Notes: generated by a model from the letters alone, not told the origin. A stretch of DNA of 7,771 nucleotides from Micavibrio sp. UBA1664 (GCA_002320485.1 DCKW01000042.1:16840-24610); one strand, 5' to 3'. Positions 1 through 6,302 are shown, counted from the first letter of the stretch. A program made the numbers and translations.

Positions 1-4
1 AATA

Positions 5-81
5 CGGGATGTAGCGCAGTCTGGTAGCGCACACGGCTGGGGGTCGTGTGGTCGGAGGTTCGAATCCTCTCATCCCGACCA
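5..81 (+). tRNA. tRNA-Pro (anticodon GGG)
   Basis: A complete cloverleaf can be folded. The acceptor stem pairs 5-11 with 71-77 (CGGGATG with CATCCCG). The D stem is GCGC/GCGC, and the anticodon arm 32-48 has loop CTGGGGG with anticodon GGG at 39-41. The T arm is 54-70 with loop TTCGAAT. Discriminator A78 and an encoded CCA at 79-81 follow. The C1-G72 first pair is characteristic of bacterial tRNA-Pro and supports the identity. It reads CCC codons (and CCU by wobble). The next gene begins about 30 bases downstream and may be co-transcribed. Confidence 0.97.
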
Positions 82-111
82 TTATTTCTCCGGCAAAAAA
101 ACATCTATATT

Positions 112-549
112 GTGAGCATTTTGACCGAGTTAATCTCCCTTTTTATAGTTGCATTTCTGGCGGCGACAATTTTACCGGCCCAGTCGGAAATCCTGCTCGG
201 CGCGTATTATATTGCGGGGAAGAGTGACCCTTACTTATTATTGTTATTTGCAACAACGGGTAATGTGCTGGGAAGTTGTGTGAACTGGATAATCGGGCGA
301 TCATTGAATCGGTTGAAAAACTATAAATGGTTTCCGGTGAAGGAAGAAACCTTATCCAAAGCCACAAACATTTATAATAAATACGGCATATGGAGCCTGC
401 TTCTTGCTTGGGTTCCGTTTATCGGTGATCCGCTAACAATTGTTGCAGGCGTACTGCGTGCTCATTTTAGGTGGTTTGTTGTATTGGTTACTATCGGAAA
501 ATTACTGCGGTACATCGTTGTGTTATATGCCTTGGGATTTCGTTTCTAA
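112..549 (+). CDS. yqaA: YqaA/DedA-like (SNARE-associated superfamily) inner-membrane protein
   Basis: This is a small polytopic membrane protein resembling E. coli YqaA, a member of the DedA/SNARE-associated superfamily. Wider DedA relatives are implicated in lipid scrambling and membrane homeostasis; the exact role of YqaA is not settled. Visible hallmarks are the N-terminal stretch around FLAATILPAQSE (the glutamate follows a re-entrant hydrophobic segment), the GNVLGS and NWIIGRSL block, and the later WVPFIGDPLTIVAG segment with GKLLRY near the end. The frame stays open upstream through tRNA-Pro to a GTG at 46, but residues from there are tRNA sequence, so that start is rejected. GTG at 112 gives 145 residues and TTG at 121 gives 142, the length of E. 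coli YqaA. Neither has a clear ribosome binding site, so the start is uncertain by three codons. Confidence 0.85.
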   Translation: MSILTELISLFIVAFLAATILPAQSEILLGAYYIAGKSDPYLLLLFATTGNVLGSCVNWIIGRSLNRLKNYKWFPVKEETLSKATNIYNKYGIWSLLLAWVPFIGDPLTIVAGVLRAHFRWFVVLVTIGKLLRYIVVLYALGFRF

Positions 550-613
550 TAAATGTAGTTTGCAACGGATTTAGGGCATGACAGCCTGATAAGGCTTTGC
601 TATCCTCTATCTC

Positions 614-913
614 ATGACACAGGTTCGTATTTATTGCCGTTCAAAAAATCCTATGCAATCAGGGCGTGAAAAAGCAGGCGACTGGATTTTAGAGACGGAA
701 CGTCCGTCCGCCCAGTCCCCTGAACCGATTATGGGCTGGACGCAAAGTGGCGATACATTGAACCAGATAAAAATGGAATTTCCATCACGTGACAAGGCAG
801 AAGCATTTGCAAAATCACAAGGATGGGGGTATACATCTGACAAACCGAATATTCGCCGTATTAAACCCAGAAATTATGGTGATAATTTTGTTTATAAAAA
901 GGATGAAAAATAA
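614..913 (+). CDS. NADH:ubiquinone oxidoreductase accessory subunit, NDUFS4 family (ETC complex I subunit)
   Basis: This 99-residue protein belongs to the NDUFS4 (18 kDa, AQDQ) family, an accessory subunit on the peripheral arm of respiratory complex I, where it stabilises the NADH-oxidising module on the cytoplasmic side. Recognisable features are the N-terminal RIYCRSKNPMQSGREK motif with its conserved QSG, the block GDWILE, the core PIMGWTQSGDTLNQ, and the C-terminal block KPRNYGDNFVYK. The length matches alphaproteobacterial members, which lack a mitochondrial presequence. The ATG at 614 is used because the conserved RIY motif starts four codons later; no clear Shine-Dalgarno precedes it. 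The stop codon ends one base before tRNA-Arg, so the two are probably on one transcript. The gene marks this flank as ordinary alphaproteobacterial chromosome. Confidence 0.93.
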   Translation: MTQVRIYCRSKNPMQSGREKAGDWILETERPSAQSPEPIMGWTQSGDTLNQIKMEFPSRDKAEAFAKSQGWGYTSDKPNIRRIKPRNYGDNFVYKKDEK

Positions 914-914
914 C

Positions 915-991
915 GGTCCCGTAGCTCAACCGGATAGAGCAACTGCCTTCTAAGCAGTAGGTTGTAGGTTCGAGTCCTACCGGGATCGCCA
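915..991 (+). tRNA. tRNA-Arg (anticodon TCT)
   Basis: A complete cloverleaf is visible. The acceptor stem is GGTCCCG (915-921) with CGGGATC (981-987), including one G-T pair. The D stem is GCTC/GAGC. Anticodon stem ACTGC/GCAGT encloses loop CTTCTAA with anticodon TCT at 949-951. The T loop is TTCGAGT, discriminator G988 follows, and CCA is encoded at 989-991. It decodes AGA and AGG. It lies one base after the complex I subunit gene and is the last recognisable backbone feature before the AT-rich transition zone. Confidence 0.97.
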
Positions 992-1040
992 TTAATATGA
1001 ATGGCTAAATACAGTAAACGGCAATTTTCCTTATGATTTT

Positions 1041-1090
1041 GCAATAATAATTCCATAATAAATATTGCATAAAAAAATTATTCTTATATT
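1041..1090 (+). promoter_or_regulatory. Possible promoter of the 193-residue gene, with inverted repeat
   Basis: A TATATT hexamer at 1085-1090 could be a -10 box. A TTGCAT at 1065-1070 is a poor -35 with a short spacer. An inverted repeat GCAATA (1041-1046) / TATTGC (1063-1068) lies just upstream and could be an operator. If the -10 is real, transcription would begin within about two bases of the ATG at 1099 and the mRNA would be leaderless. The stretch is very AT-rich, so chance matches are likely. Confidence 0.3.
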
Positions 1091-1098
1091 ATGTATTA

Positions 1099-1680
1099 AT
1101 GGAAGAAACAATAGATACACCTCTGAGACCAAGAAATGTTTTTGTTCTAGCAAGCGCAAACGATATGGCTAAGCTTGATGAGGAGACAGCTGAAAATTTG
1201 AAACAGGCATTATTGGTTGTAAATCTTTATGGTGGACGTTTAAAACACTATCCTATAGAAGAAGCATCTTTTAATTACACACGAAACGTTGCATTGGCTG
1301 GAGAAAAAGAATCTGTAGGTATTAATGGTCTAAAAGATGCTAGAACCGTGAATAGTTATATTCGAAGAGCTTTTCGTCAAATGGGATTGAACGGGACGGC
1401 AGTTAACTATTTATTTGGTAATAAAGACGAAAATAGTGCAAACGATAACCGAGTTCTGGAAGCTGTTTTAAATAAAGCTATTGGGATGATTAATCCTTAT
1501 AAAATTACTGAATTTCCTGACCATGAGATACAAAGAAAATTGGATGAATTAAATAATCAATATGCGCAAATTACTGAAGGTAAAATACAGCAATTAAAAG
1601 ACATAAAAATTTTTAATCAGTTTATTTCTAAGTCAGAAAAGCCAACAATGTTGGGACATATTCGAAGAATTTTAAAATAA
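1099..1680 (+). CDS. Hypothetical protein, 193 residues, function not recognised
   Basis: I do not recognise this family. The product is soluble-looking, with no signal peptide or membrane segment. The N-terminal third includes the hydrophobic strand-like VFVLAS and QALLVVNLYGG. The middle is charged (VNSYIRRAFRQMG), and residues about 140-170 (IQRKLDELNNQYAQ onward) look helical, possibly coiled-coil. The C-terminus is basic (HIRRILK). Codon use is markedly AT-rich compared with the complex I subunit gene, which fits horizontally acquired DNA. The ATG at 1099 has no Shine-Dalgarno; a possible -10 box sits only 8 bases upstream. It lies outside the island as bounded by the tRNA-Lys repeats, but may belong to an older insertion. 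The reading frame is long and intact, so I treat it as a real gene. Confidence 0.65.
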   Translation: MEETIDTPLRPRNVFVLASANDMAKLDEETAENLKQALLVVNLYGGRLKHYPIEEASFNYTRNVALAGEKESVGINGLKDARTVNSYIRRAFRQMGLNGTAVNYLFGNKDENSANDNRVLEAVLNKAIGMINPYKITEFPDHEIQRKLDELNNQYAQITEGKIQQLKDIKIFNQFISKSEKPTMLGHIRRILK

Positions 1681-1883
1681 ATATGTGATTTTACTCTTTG
1701 CCGAATTTTCAAAAATTGGTATCAGTTGGCACATATACGACAAGAGGATGATGTTCAGACCTCATTAGATTAGTTTGATTTTTTTATGCTCGCCGCAGGG
1801 CATAAGGGCAAAAATTTTTTGACTCTTGAAATACAATAAATCTACATTTTATAGACTGCATTGGATGCGGTGAAAAAAAATAA

Positions 1884-1900
1884 TGGCTCTCGAGCAGGAT
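1884..1900. repeat. Left attachment site: displaced tRNA-Lys 3' fragment
   Basis: The sequence TGGCTCTCGAGCAGGAT matches the plus-strand copy of the tRNA-Lys 3' end at 7703-7720, TGGCTCCTCGAGCAGGAT, except for one missing C. The 12-base stretch CTCGAGCAGGAT (1889-1900) is identical to 7709-7720. It includes the CCA, the acceptor strand and part of the T arm. This is what insertion at a tRNA 3' end leaves at the far junction. Confidence 0.8.
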
Positions 1901-1958
1901 AAATATTTAAAAGGCTATAAATCTGATAATATTAACTAATCGGGCATAGGAAAATATG

Positions 1959-1982
1959 TTATACCCCCAATTATACCCCCAA
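1959..1982 (+). repeat. Left pair of 12-bp boxes (putative integrase arm sites)
   Basis: Two perfect head-to-tail copies of TTATACCCCCAA lie at 1959-1970 and 1971-1982. They start 58 bp inside the left attachment repeat. The same box recurs beside the integrase gene at the other end of the island. Tandem short repeats at both ends of an element are the usual form of arm-type sites bound by the N-terminal domain of tyrosine integrases; the assignment is inferred from layout. Confidence 0.75.
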
Positions 1983-2073
1983 AAATTACCTTTATTTTTA
2001 TTTTTCTTTCTTATTGAATTATAGTATGTATTTTGTTCCACTACATATCAAAATAAAAAATAGTTTCTTTTAA

Positions 2074-3162
2074 ATGCAAAAAAAATATTACTACTGGTTG
2101 GACTTCATGCGATTTACGGCCGCTTTTATTGTAGTGGTTGCCCATGCAAGACATTTAATTTGGGCTAAGTATAGTGATTTAACTTCATCGGATCAAAACA
2201 TCTTTAATGGATTTATTTATGCTGTAACTAAGTTAGGTAATGAGGCTGTAATAGTATTTTTCGTTTTAAGTGGTTTTTTAGTCGGTGGGTCAGCTATCAA
2301 AAGGCTTAACGACAGTGATTTTAAAACTTATGAATATCTTATCGATCGGTCTACTAGAATATTAATTCCCTTAATACCTGCTGTGCTTTTTACATCATTA
2401 ATTCAATTAATCATAGGTGCTGAAATTTCATGGTTTCAATATTTGGGTCATATGTTGTCTATACAAGGTGTAATGATTCCGGTCATGAGGGAAAACGAAG
2501 CGTTATGGTCATTATCATATGAGGTTTGGTTTTACGTTTTACCATTTGCCATTGCACTTCTTTTTAGTAAAAATAATGCGTTATTGGGTGTCATCGTAAC
2601 AGTTTCCTTTTTCTGCGTTTTTTCAATATTAAACCATGTATATTTATTTATATGGTTTATAGGCGCCTTAGCCTTTCTAGTAAAAAAATGGCATAAACCT
2701 GACTGGCGAATTATGCTCTTTGCAGGGTTTATAATTTTATATGGTATTTTAGGGCGACAAGTTGGGAGAGGTTCTGATTCTATTAGTTTCGGGTTCTGGC
2801 AGGAATTGGTTCCTACCTTAGAATTATCACGTATTATATTTTCTTTAGGTATCGCCCTTTTGATACAGCAGATAGCTTTTGTTGAACCTTCAAATAAAGT
2901 TATAAACCGAATAGAGGAAATGGGCTCATCCTTGGCATCTTTTTCTTTTACATTATATTTAATTCACTTGCCCATACTAAATTTAATTTCGTTTTATTTA
3001 GGGGAACCTTATAATTCGATTTCTATTCAGTCTTGCGTCACTTTAGTACTATCTATCGTAGCATGCTTGGTTTTGTCATATTTAATGTATTTGCTTTTTG
3101 AAAAACATACTGACAAAGTCAGAAAATTTGTAAAGGTCAAATTAATAAAGGCGGTTGATTGA
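2074..3162 (+). CDS. Acyltransferase 3 (AT3/OafA-like) integral membrane protein
   Basis: This 362-residue polytopic protein belongs to the acyltransferase-3 family, which moves acetyl or other acyl groups across the inner membrane onto sugars of lipopolysaccharide, capsule or other glycans. The hallmark R-X10-H motif in the first membrane segment is present (R13 to H24 in FMRFTAAFIVVVAH). Also visible are FFVLSGFLVGG (62-72), the arginine-containing DRSTRILIP (91-99), LWSLSYEVWFY with E150 (144-154), and TLYLIHLP (293-300). About ten hydrophobic segments are visible, and the length is normal for a stand-alone AT3 domain without a C-terminal SGNH extension. The ATG at 2074 lies just before the first membrane segment and has no clear ribosome binding site. 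The gene is strongly AT-rich, lies inside the island on the opposite strand to the other genes, and its last 21 bases overlap the end of the recombinase gene tail to tail. The acceptor substrate cannot be told from sequence. Confidence 0.88.
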   Translation: MQKKYYYWLDFMRFTAAFIVVVAHARHLIWAKYSDLTSSDQNIFNGFIYAVTKLGNEAVIVFFVLSGFLVGGSAIKRLNDSDFKTYEYLIDRSTRILIPLIPAVLFTSLIQLIIGAEISWFQYLGHMLSIQGVMIPVMRENEALWSLSYEVWFYVLPFAIALLFSKNNALLGVIVTVSFFCVFSILNHVYLFIWFIGALAFLVKKWHKPDWRIMLFAGFIILYGILGRQVGRGSDSISFGFWQELVPTLELSRIIFSLGIALLIQQIAFVEPSNKVINRIEEMGSSLASFSFTLYLIHLPILNLISFYLGEPYNSISIQSCVTLVLSIVACLVLSYLMYLLFEKHTDKVRKFVKVKLIKAVD

Positions 3163-4188
3163 AAGATTAGTATTTACGCTAAATAGATTTGTAATAGCTT
3201 TTCTTTGATCATGAAATGATAATTTTCCATAGCTTGATAAGGTCGTATCGATAGATGAGTGTCCCAAATTTTGACGAACAGCATTTAAGAACACTGGTGA
3301 TTGATGCTGTGCGTATTTTGCCAACGTTTTGCGGAATGAATGGGGATTGATGTAATCCAATCCTGCATCCGTGAAGGCACGCTTAAAGACATCCCGAATG
3401 GTTGTATCGGATTTGATGGGATTCACGCTGATATGCTGTTCCAAAAGATTTTGTTGATTGAAACGGTTATCAATGGCGGGGAATAACGGATCATCCTTTT
3501 TGAATCCTTTAGCTATCAAGTGATTACGCCAAGATACGACATTATTGATAATATCGTCTGCAAGAGGAATAAACACGGCTTCGCGATGTTTTGCAAATTT
3601 AACGCTCATTGTTTTCGGATTTACATCAATAAACCATATCCCGTCTTCTTCAATCATATTACGGATTTTAACGGTTCTTAATTCCGACACTCGAAGCGTA
3701 CATAAAGCCTGCAAGGATACCATCGCTCTATCCCGTTTATCCTTTTCCGTTTTATTGGCCATCATATGAATGGTTTTAATGATCTGATCAAATTTATAGG
3801 TTTCCTGATAATTTTGTGCCTTGGCTTCCCTGCGCTGGTTTCGGGATACATTTAGATAATCAATGTCATCATAAATAATCTTTGATCGATACCCGCGTTG
3901 TCGTTCCAACCAATTCAGGAAGTCTTTAACGGCTCGCAAATTGGATGTGATGAAATTGACCGCTTTTCCATTATTAAATAAATCTTGCACATATTTACAG
4001 GCGACATCGTTGTTGAAGGTTTGAAAGCCCGCAAATTGCATGAATTTTTCAAAAACACGGATATGTTTTAAATCTTCAATCACGGTTTTAATATCTTTGC
4101 CTTTTGCCCGCTGGATATGATTGCGATATTTGTATTTCATCCGTTCGTTGGTGGCGTTGTATTTTGATTTGTCGTTTGATGTAACCAT
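3142..4188 (-). CDS. Tyrosine recombinase/site-specific integrase (Xer-like, not P4-type)
   Basis: This 348-residue tyrosine recombinase has an N-terminal SAM-like core-binding domain (about 15-105) and a catalytic domain (about 135-325). Catalytic residues are visible: R166 (CTLRVSELR), a lysine in the beta hairpin (K197 or K200), H283-X2-R286 (NPHSFRKTL), H310 (LGHSS) and nucleophile Y320 (LSSYGKL). It lacks the DUF4102 arm domain of the other integrase. Similar recombinases are common in alphaproteobacterial islands beside HTH/zinc-ribbon genes, as here. The start at 4188 is supported by a purine box AGGGGGA nine bases upstream (4198-4204) and by family-like residues NER just before Met17. 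Starting at Met17 (4140) would instead give an ATGA overlap with the preceding stop codon. The 52-bp overlap with the upstream gene implies coupled expression. It may excise or rearrange DNA at a site other than tRNA-Lys; its target is unknown. Confidence 0.9.
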   Translation of the reverse strand: MVTSNDKSKYNATNERMKYKYRNHIQRAKGKDIKTVIEDLKHIRVFEKFMQFAGFQTFNNDVACKYVQDLFNNGKAVNFITSNLRAVKDFLNWLERQRGYRSKIIYDDIDYLNVSRNQRREAKAQNYQETYKFDQIIKTIHMMANKTEKDKRDRAMVSLQALCTLRVSELRTVKIRNMIEEDGIWFIDVNPKTMSVKFAKHREAVFIPLADDIINNVVSWRNHLIAKGFKKDDPLFPAIDNRFNQQNLLEQHISVNPIKSDTTIRDVFKRAFTDAGLDYINPHSFRKTLAKYAQHQSPVFLNAVRQNLGHSSIDTTLSSYGKLSFHDQRKAITNLFSVNTNLSINRLY

Positions 4189-4697
4189 TGGATTAAGTCC
4201 CCCTGTGATGACTCACTTTGGTTTGTTTTTATATGGTCGTGAATGTGAGTCATGTCGGTGGAATGGTCACAATCATATAATTTCGAAACATCAACCACAG
4301 TAAATGTGCGTTTGAGTTTCTGAAAATCTTCTAATTTATAGGTTTTATTCATCTTGGATTTGCATGTTCGGCATATGGCTTTGGTACATAATCCATTCGG
4401 CCTTTGTTCAATGGCGATATTATTTTTAAGGGGTGGGCGGGCATCTTTACATGAAAAACAATACAGTTTGTCAAAGGGGGTTTTGCATTTGCCCTTATCG
4501 TTTTGTTTCTTGATAAATTCGATCAGGTGAAGGCCGTAAATTAAAAACGGTTGTTTATTATCGATGGTTTTCAAACCGTCGTCTTTTATCCATGCACGAA
4601 TGGTTTGGATATGCACCTTTAAAATACTGGCGATTTCCTCCAAATCGTAAACCCACCAATATTTCAGGTTGTCATGTCGATATAACCGCTTGCCCAT
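4137..4697 (-). CDS. HTH and zinc-ribbon protein, recombinase partner
   Basis: This 186-residue protein combines an N-terminal MerR/AlpA-like helix-turn-helix (about 16-62: VYDLEEIASILKVHIQTIRA, then a wing and LIEFIKKQ) with a central cysteine cluster resembling a zinc ribbon: C80-X2-C83 (CFSC) and C109-X2-C112 (CRTC), with C104 nearby. The C-terminal 50 residues are polar, rich in Asn, Thr, Gln and His, and probably disordered; part of this tail is encoded by the region overlapping the recombinase gene. Proteins of this layout are familiar next to tyrosine recombinases in alphaproteobacterial islands. I infer a DNA-binding accessory or directionality factor for that recombinase, or a transcriptional regulator. 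It starts five bases after the alpA stop codon, with AAGG inside the end of alpA as a possible ribosome binding site, so the two are translationally close. Confidence 0.8.
   Translation of the reverse strand: MGKRLYRHDNLKYWWVYDLEEIASILKVHIQTIRAWIKDDGLKTIDNKQPFLIYGLHLIEFIKKQNDKGKCKTPFDKLYCFSCKDARPPLKNNIAIEQRPNGLCTKAICRTCKSKMNKTYKLEDFQKLKRTFTVVDVSKLYDCDHSTDMTHIHDHIKTNQSESSQGDLIQWLHQTTNQNTTPPTNG
4198..4204 (-). promoter_or_regulatory. Ribosome binding site deciding the recombinase start
   Basis: The minus strand reads AGGGGGA, nine bases before the ATG at 4188. It lies inside the coding region of the HTH/zinc-ribbon gene. No comparable box precedes the alternative ATG at 4140, so this favours the longer recombinase. 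Confidence 0.55.
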
Positions 4698-4702
4698 CGG
4701 TA

Positions 4703-4897
4703 TTACCCTTTGAAGGAATTGACTAGCGTATGAATGTCTTCAACACGCCAAGCGGTAATGTTTGCAGATAATTTAACGGGCTTCGGATAAATGCCTGATT
4801 TAACGCCAGCCCACCATGTCGATTTTGATACGGGAAAGATTTTTAAAACTTCCGGCAATCTTAAAAAGCCAGTTTGGTTGATGTGTATTTGTCTCAT
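4703..4897 (-). CDS. alpA: AlpA-family HTH regulator/excisionase-like protein
   Basis: This 64-residue protein is a typical AlpA-family member, a single winged MerR-like helix-turn-helix. Diagnostic stretches are GFLRLPEVLKIFPVSKSTWW (helix-turn-helix, residues 10-29), GVKSGIYPKPVKLS (the wing, with the conserved PKPVKL) and ITAWRVEDIHTLV (final helix). E. coli CP4-57 AlpA activates integrase expression and promotes excision, and small relatives act as recombination directionality factors, so control of island excision or of the downstream genes is likely. The start is well set: AGGAG lies eight bases upstream of the ATG. It is first in a compact three-gene run with the HTH/zinc-ribbon protein and recombinase. 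Two palindromes 61-95 bp upstream of its start are candidate operators. Confidence 0.92.
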   Translation of the reverse strand: MRQIHINQTGFLRLPEVLKIFPVSKSTWWAGVKSGIYPKPVKLSANITAWRVEDIHTLVNSFKG

Positions 4898-4905
4898 TTG
4901 GTTTG

Positions 4906-4910
4906 CTCCT
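4906..4910 (-). promoter_or_regulatory. Ribosome binding site of alpA
   Basis: AGGAG on the minus strand, eight bases before the ATG at 4897. It is the clearest Shine-Dalgarno sequence in the window and fixes the alpA start. Confidence 0.8.
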
Positions 4911-4957
4911 GTTTAATTAAAGACAGGGCAAGCCTATGGCGTGTAACTTTAAAATTC

Positions 4958-4992
4958 ACCGCAACTGCGGAAAAAATTACCGCAATTGCGGT
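4958..4992. promoter_or_regulatory. Two tandem palindromes upstream of alpA (operator candidate or terminator)
   Basis: ACCGCAATTGCGGT (4979-4992) is a perfect 14-bp palindrome. ACCGCAACTGCGGA (4958-4971) is a near copy, also palindromic apart from its centre and last base. Their centres are 21 bp apart, two turns of the helix, so dimers would bind the same face. They lie between the stop codon of the 436-residue gene (which overlaps the right one) and the alpA leader, which fits an operator for the alpA operon, bound by AlpA, the HTH/zinc-ribbon protein or another factor. Alternatively the right palindrome, read on the minus strand, forms a five-bp stem with an AATT loop followed closely by six Ts, resembling an intrinsic terminator for the 436-residue gene. 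Both roles could hold. Confidence 0.7.
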
Positions 4993-6302
4993 TATTCGCT
5001 ATCAGGATAGTTTGATTTAAGGGTTTTCTTTGATTGCGAAAATTTGTGTTCAAGTGTGCGTTTGGCAAGGCCATGCCGGTCGCCATAATTCGCATGAATC
5101 GCGTCAATAACTGATTGTTGATTATTAAAGTCAGAGTAAGGTTTTCCGCTGGATGACTTTCCTAATAATAATCCTAGTAATGCGCCGACAATATTTTGAT
5201 AGGTTTCTTTTTCCCGTGTCGATAATTGATTTGTTTCATCTTCGTCTTTTACGGATGGCACATCTTCGGTTTTTAAGAGAATGGGTTCATTATTCAAATA
5301 ACGGTCAAACTGATCTTTATTGACGAAAATAAAAAATCCATCTTCTTCGCTAACATGAAAATCACTTTTGTAAGGAATAAAACCCTTTATAAATTTTGTA
5401 ATAATATTACCGCTTCTTAACAAATCGCGATTAAATTCTGATTTTTGACCGTTATAACTTTCAATCATAAAAATCTCTAGTTCGGGTGTGTTGTAAAGGA
5501 ATGTTATAAAGTTTTTGACTATTGTTCCTATCAGCTCACTTTCATCATTATCTTTTCCTTTGTAATGATAAAGAAACGCGGCTTTAAAAATTGGTATGCC
5601 ATCGGGGCAGTTTACCTTTTGAGCTACAATACTCTCTAATATCTTATCTTTTGAGGACTTTGTTTCTTTTTCAAGCATTTTGGTCAATTCATTTTTATTC
5701 AAATAAACAAAATCGCTTTCATAAAGTTGTTTTCCATCTTCTTGTTTTCTGATTTTTCCGCTCTCCAAAATTGAGATAGCGTTATCAGACAGCCAAGTTT
5801 CAATAGGAATGTTTTTTATGTTCCCATGTTTGTCTAATATAAATGCGGGGATAAGCTGTTCGCTCAACCAACTCGATAAAACTGAATATATTTCTTCTTT
5901 ACGTTGGTAAGCCAGCTTTTCTTCTTCTGCTCTTTGGGTAAAATTAGCCCCTTTATCTCCCATTCCGAATAATCCAAATCGGCCAATATCGTTTTCGGGT
6001 TTCCAGCGATCAATCTCATCCAACTTTCGAGCATACCAATCTTCCTTTGTCCATAAGCCGGAAAAAAGCCTTGCCCCAATTAAATCAATAGCGTCTGCAA
6101 GACTAATGATATGTTTTGCATGATGTGGTCTAGGGCGTTCCTTGTAATCCCAACCATAAGGCCATACATATTCCGAAATATCTTGCCCTTGGGCGGCGGC
6201 CTGTTTTAGTTCCTCTTGGGCAAGATTTATTTGCTCCATATGCCTATCGGCGGATTCTTGTATTTGTTCGGGCGTGAAAAAACTTGGAGAATTATTGCTC
6301 AT
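4992..6302 (-). CDS. Uncharacterised island protein, 436 residues, with helical C-terminal domain
   Basis: I cannot assign a function. The protein is soluble-looking and mostly charged. Residues 1-45 are helical and glutamine-rich. Residues about 64-100 contain ISLADAIDLIGARLFSG followed by a WTKEDWYARK stretch, a segment resembling the start of many alphaproteobacterial island hypotheticals. The middle (100-350) is acidic and of no recognised fold. Residues about 361-430 begin STREKETYQNIVGALLGLLL and end in GLAKRTLEHKFSQSKKTLK. This resembles a C-terminal helical, HTH-like module (TREK start, KRTLEHK recognition-like helix) that I recall in other island hypotheticals from Alphaproteobacteria. 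It lies 49 bp downstream of the integrase on the same strand, with no strong promoter or ribosome binding site of its own, so it may be read from the integrase promoter. DNA binding or an island-specific effector role are both possible. Confidence 0.75.
   Translation of the reverse strand: MSNNSPSFFTPEQIQESADRHMEQINLAQEELKQAAAQGQDISEYVWPYGWDYKERPRPHHAKHIISLADAIDLIGARLFSGLWTKEDWYARKLDEIDRWKPENDIGRFGLFGMGDKGANFTQRAEEEKLAYQRKEEIYSVLSSWLSEQLIPAFILDKHGNIKNIPIETWLSDNAISILESGKIRKQEDGKQLYESDFVYLNKNELTKMLEKETKSSKDKILESIVAQKVNCPDGIPIFKAAFLYHYKGKDNDESELIGTIVKNFITFLYNTPELEIFMIESYNGQKSEFNRDLLRSGNIITKFIKGFIPYKSDFHVSEEDGFFIFVNKDQFDRYLNNEPILLKTEDVPSVKDEDETNQLSTREKETYQNIVGALLGLLLGKSSSGKPYSDFNNQQSVIDAIHANYGDRHGLAKRTLEHKFSQSKKTLKSNYPDSE

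Larger units (their letters stand above)
1681..2073. other. 393-bp intergenic stretch holding the left island junction
   Basis: No convincing gene is present. From left to right it contains: an AT-rich segment with a weak hairpin around 1701-1719; a 7-bp stem (1785-1791 with 1798-1804, one G-T pair) with a T run before it rather than after it; a segment (about 1825-1883) resembling the sequence just outside the tRNA at the right island end; the displaced tRNA-Lys 3' fragment (1884-1900); two 12-bp boxes (1959-1982); and a T-rich leader to the acyltransferase. That leader has a TATAGT at 2020-2025 but no good -35, so the acyltransferase promoter is not firmly identified. Confidence 0.7.

Noticed and set aside
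46..111. Upstream extension of the YqaA-like frame to a GTG within tRNA-Pro
   Set aside because: The frame is open, but the added residues are translated from the tRNA T arm and acceptor and do not resemble the YqaA N-terminus. A start at 112 or 121 gives the family length.
583..598. Short hairpin AGCCT-GATA-AGGCT followed by TTGC before the complex I subunit gene
   Set aside because: A five-bp stem with only a few Ts is too weak to call a terminator, and it lies immediately before a gene that lacks another obvious promoter.
1740..1810. Short open frame on the minus strand in the gene-free gap, as a possible transposase tail
   Set aside because: Only about 23 codons between stops, with no recognisable motif, terminal inverted repeat or target duplication. 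The evidence is too thin for an insertion sequence remnant.
4029..4040. CCCGCAAATTGC, resembling the alpA operator palindromes
   Set aside because: It is a partial match with an odd centre inside the recombinase coding sequence and lacks a partner at 21 bp.
5864..6079. Minus-strand 71-codon frame inside the 436-residue gene
   Set aside because: It is an alternative frame of a longer, better supported gene on the same strand, with no separate start signal.
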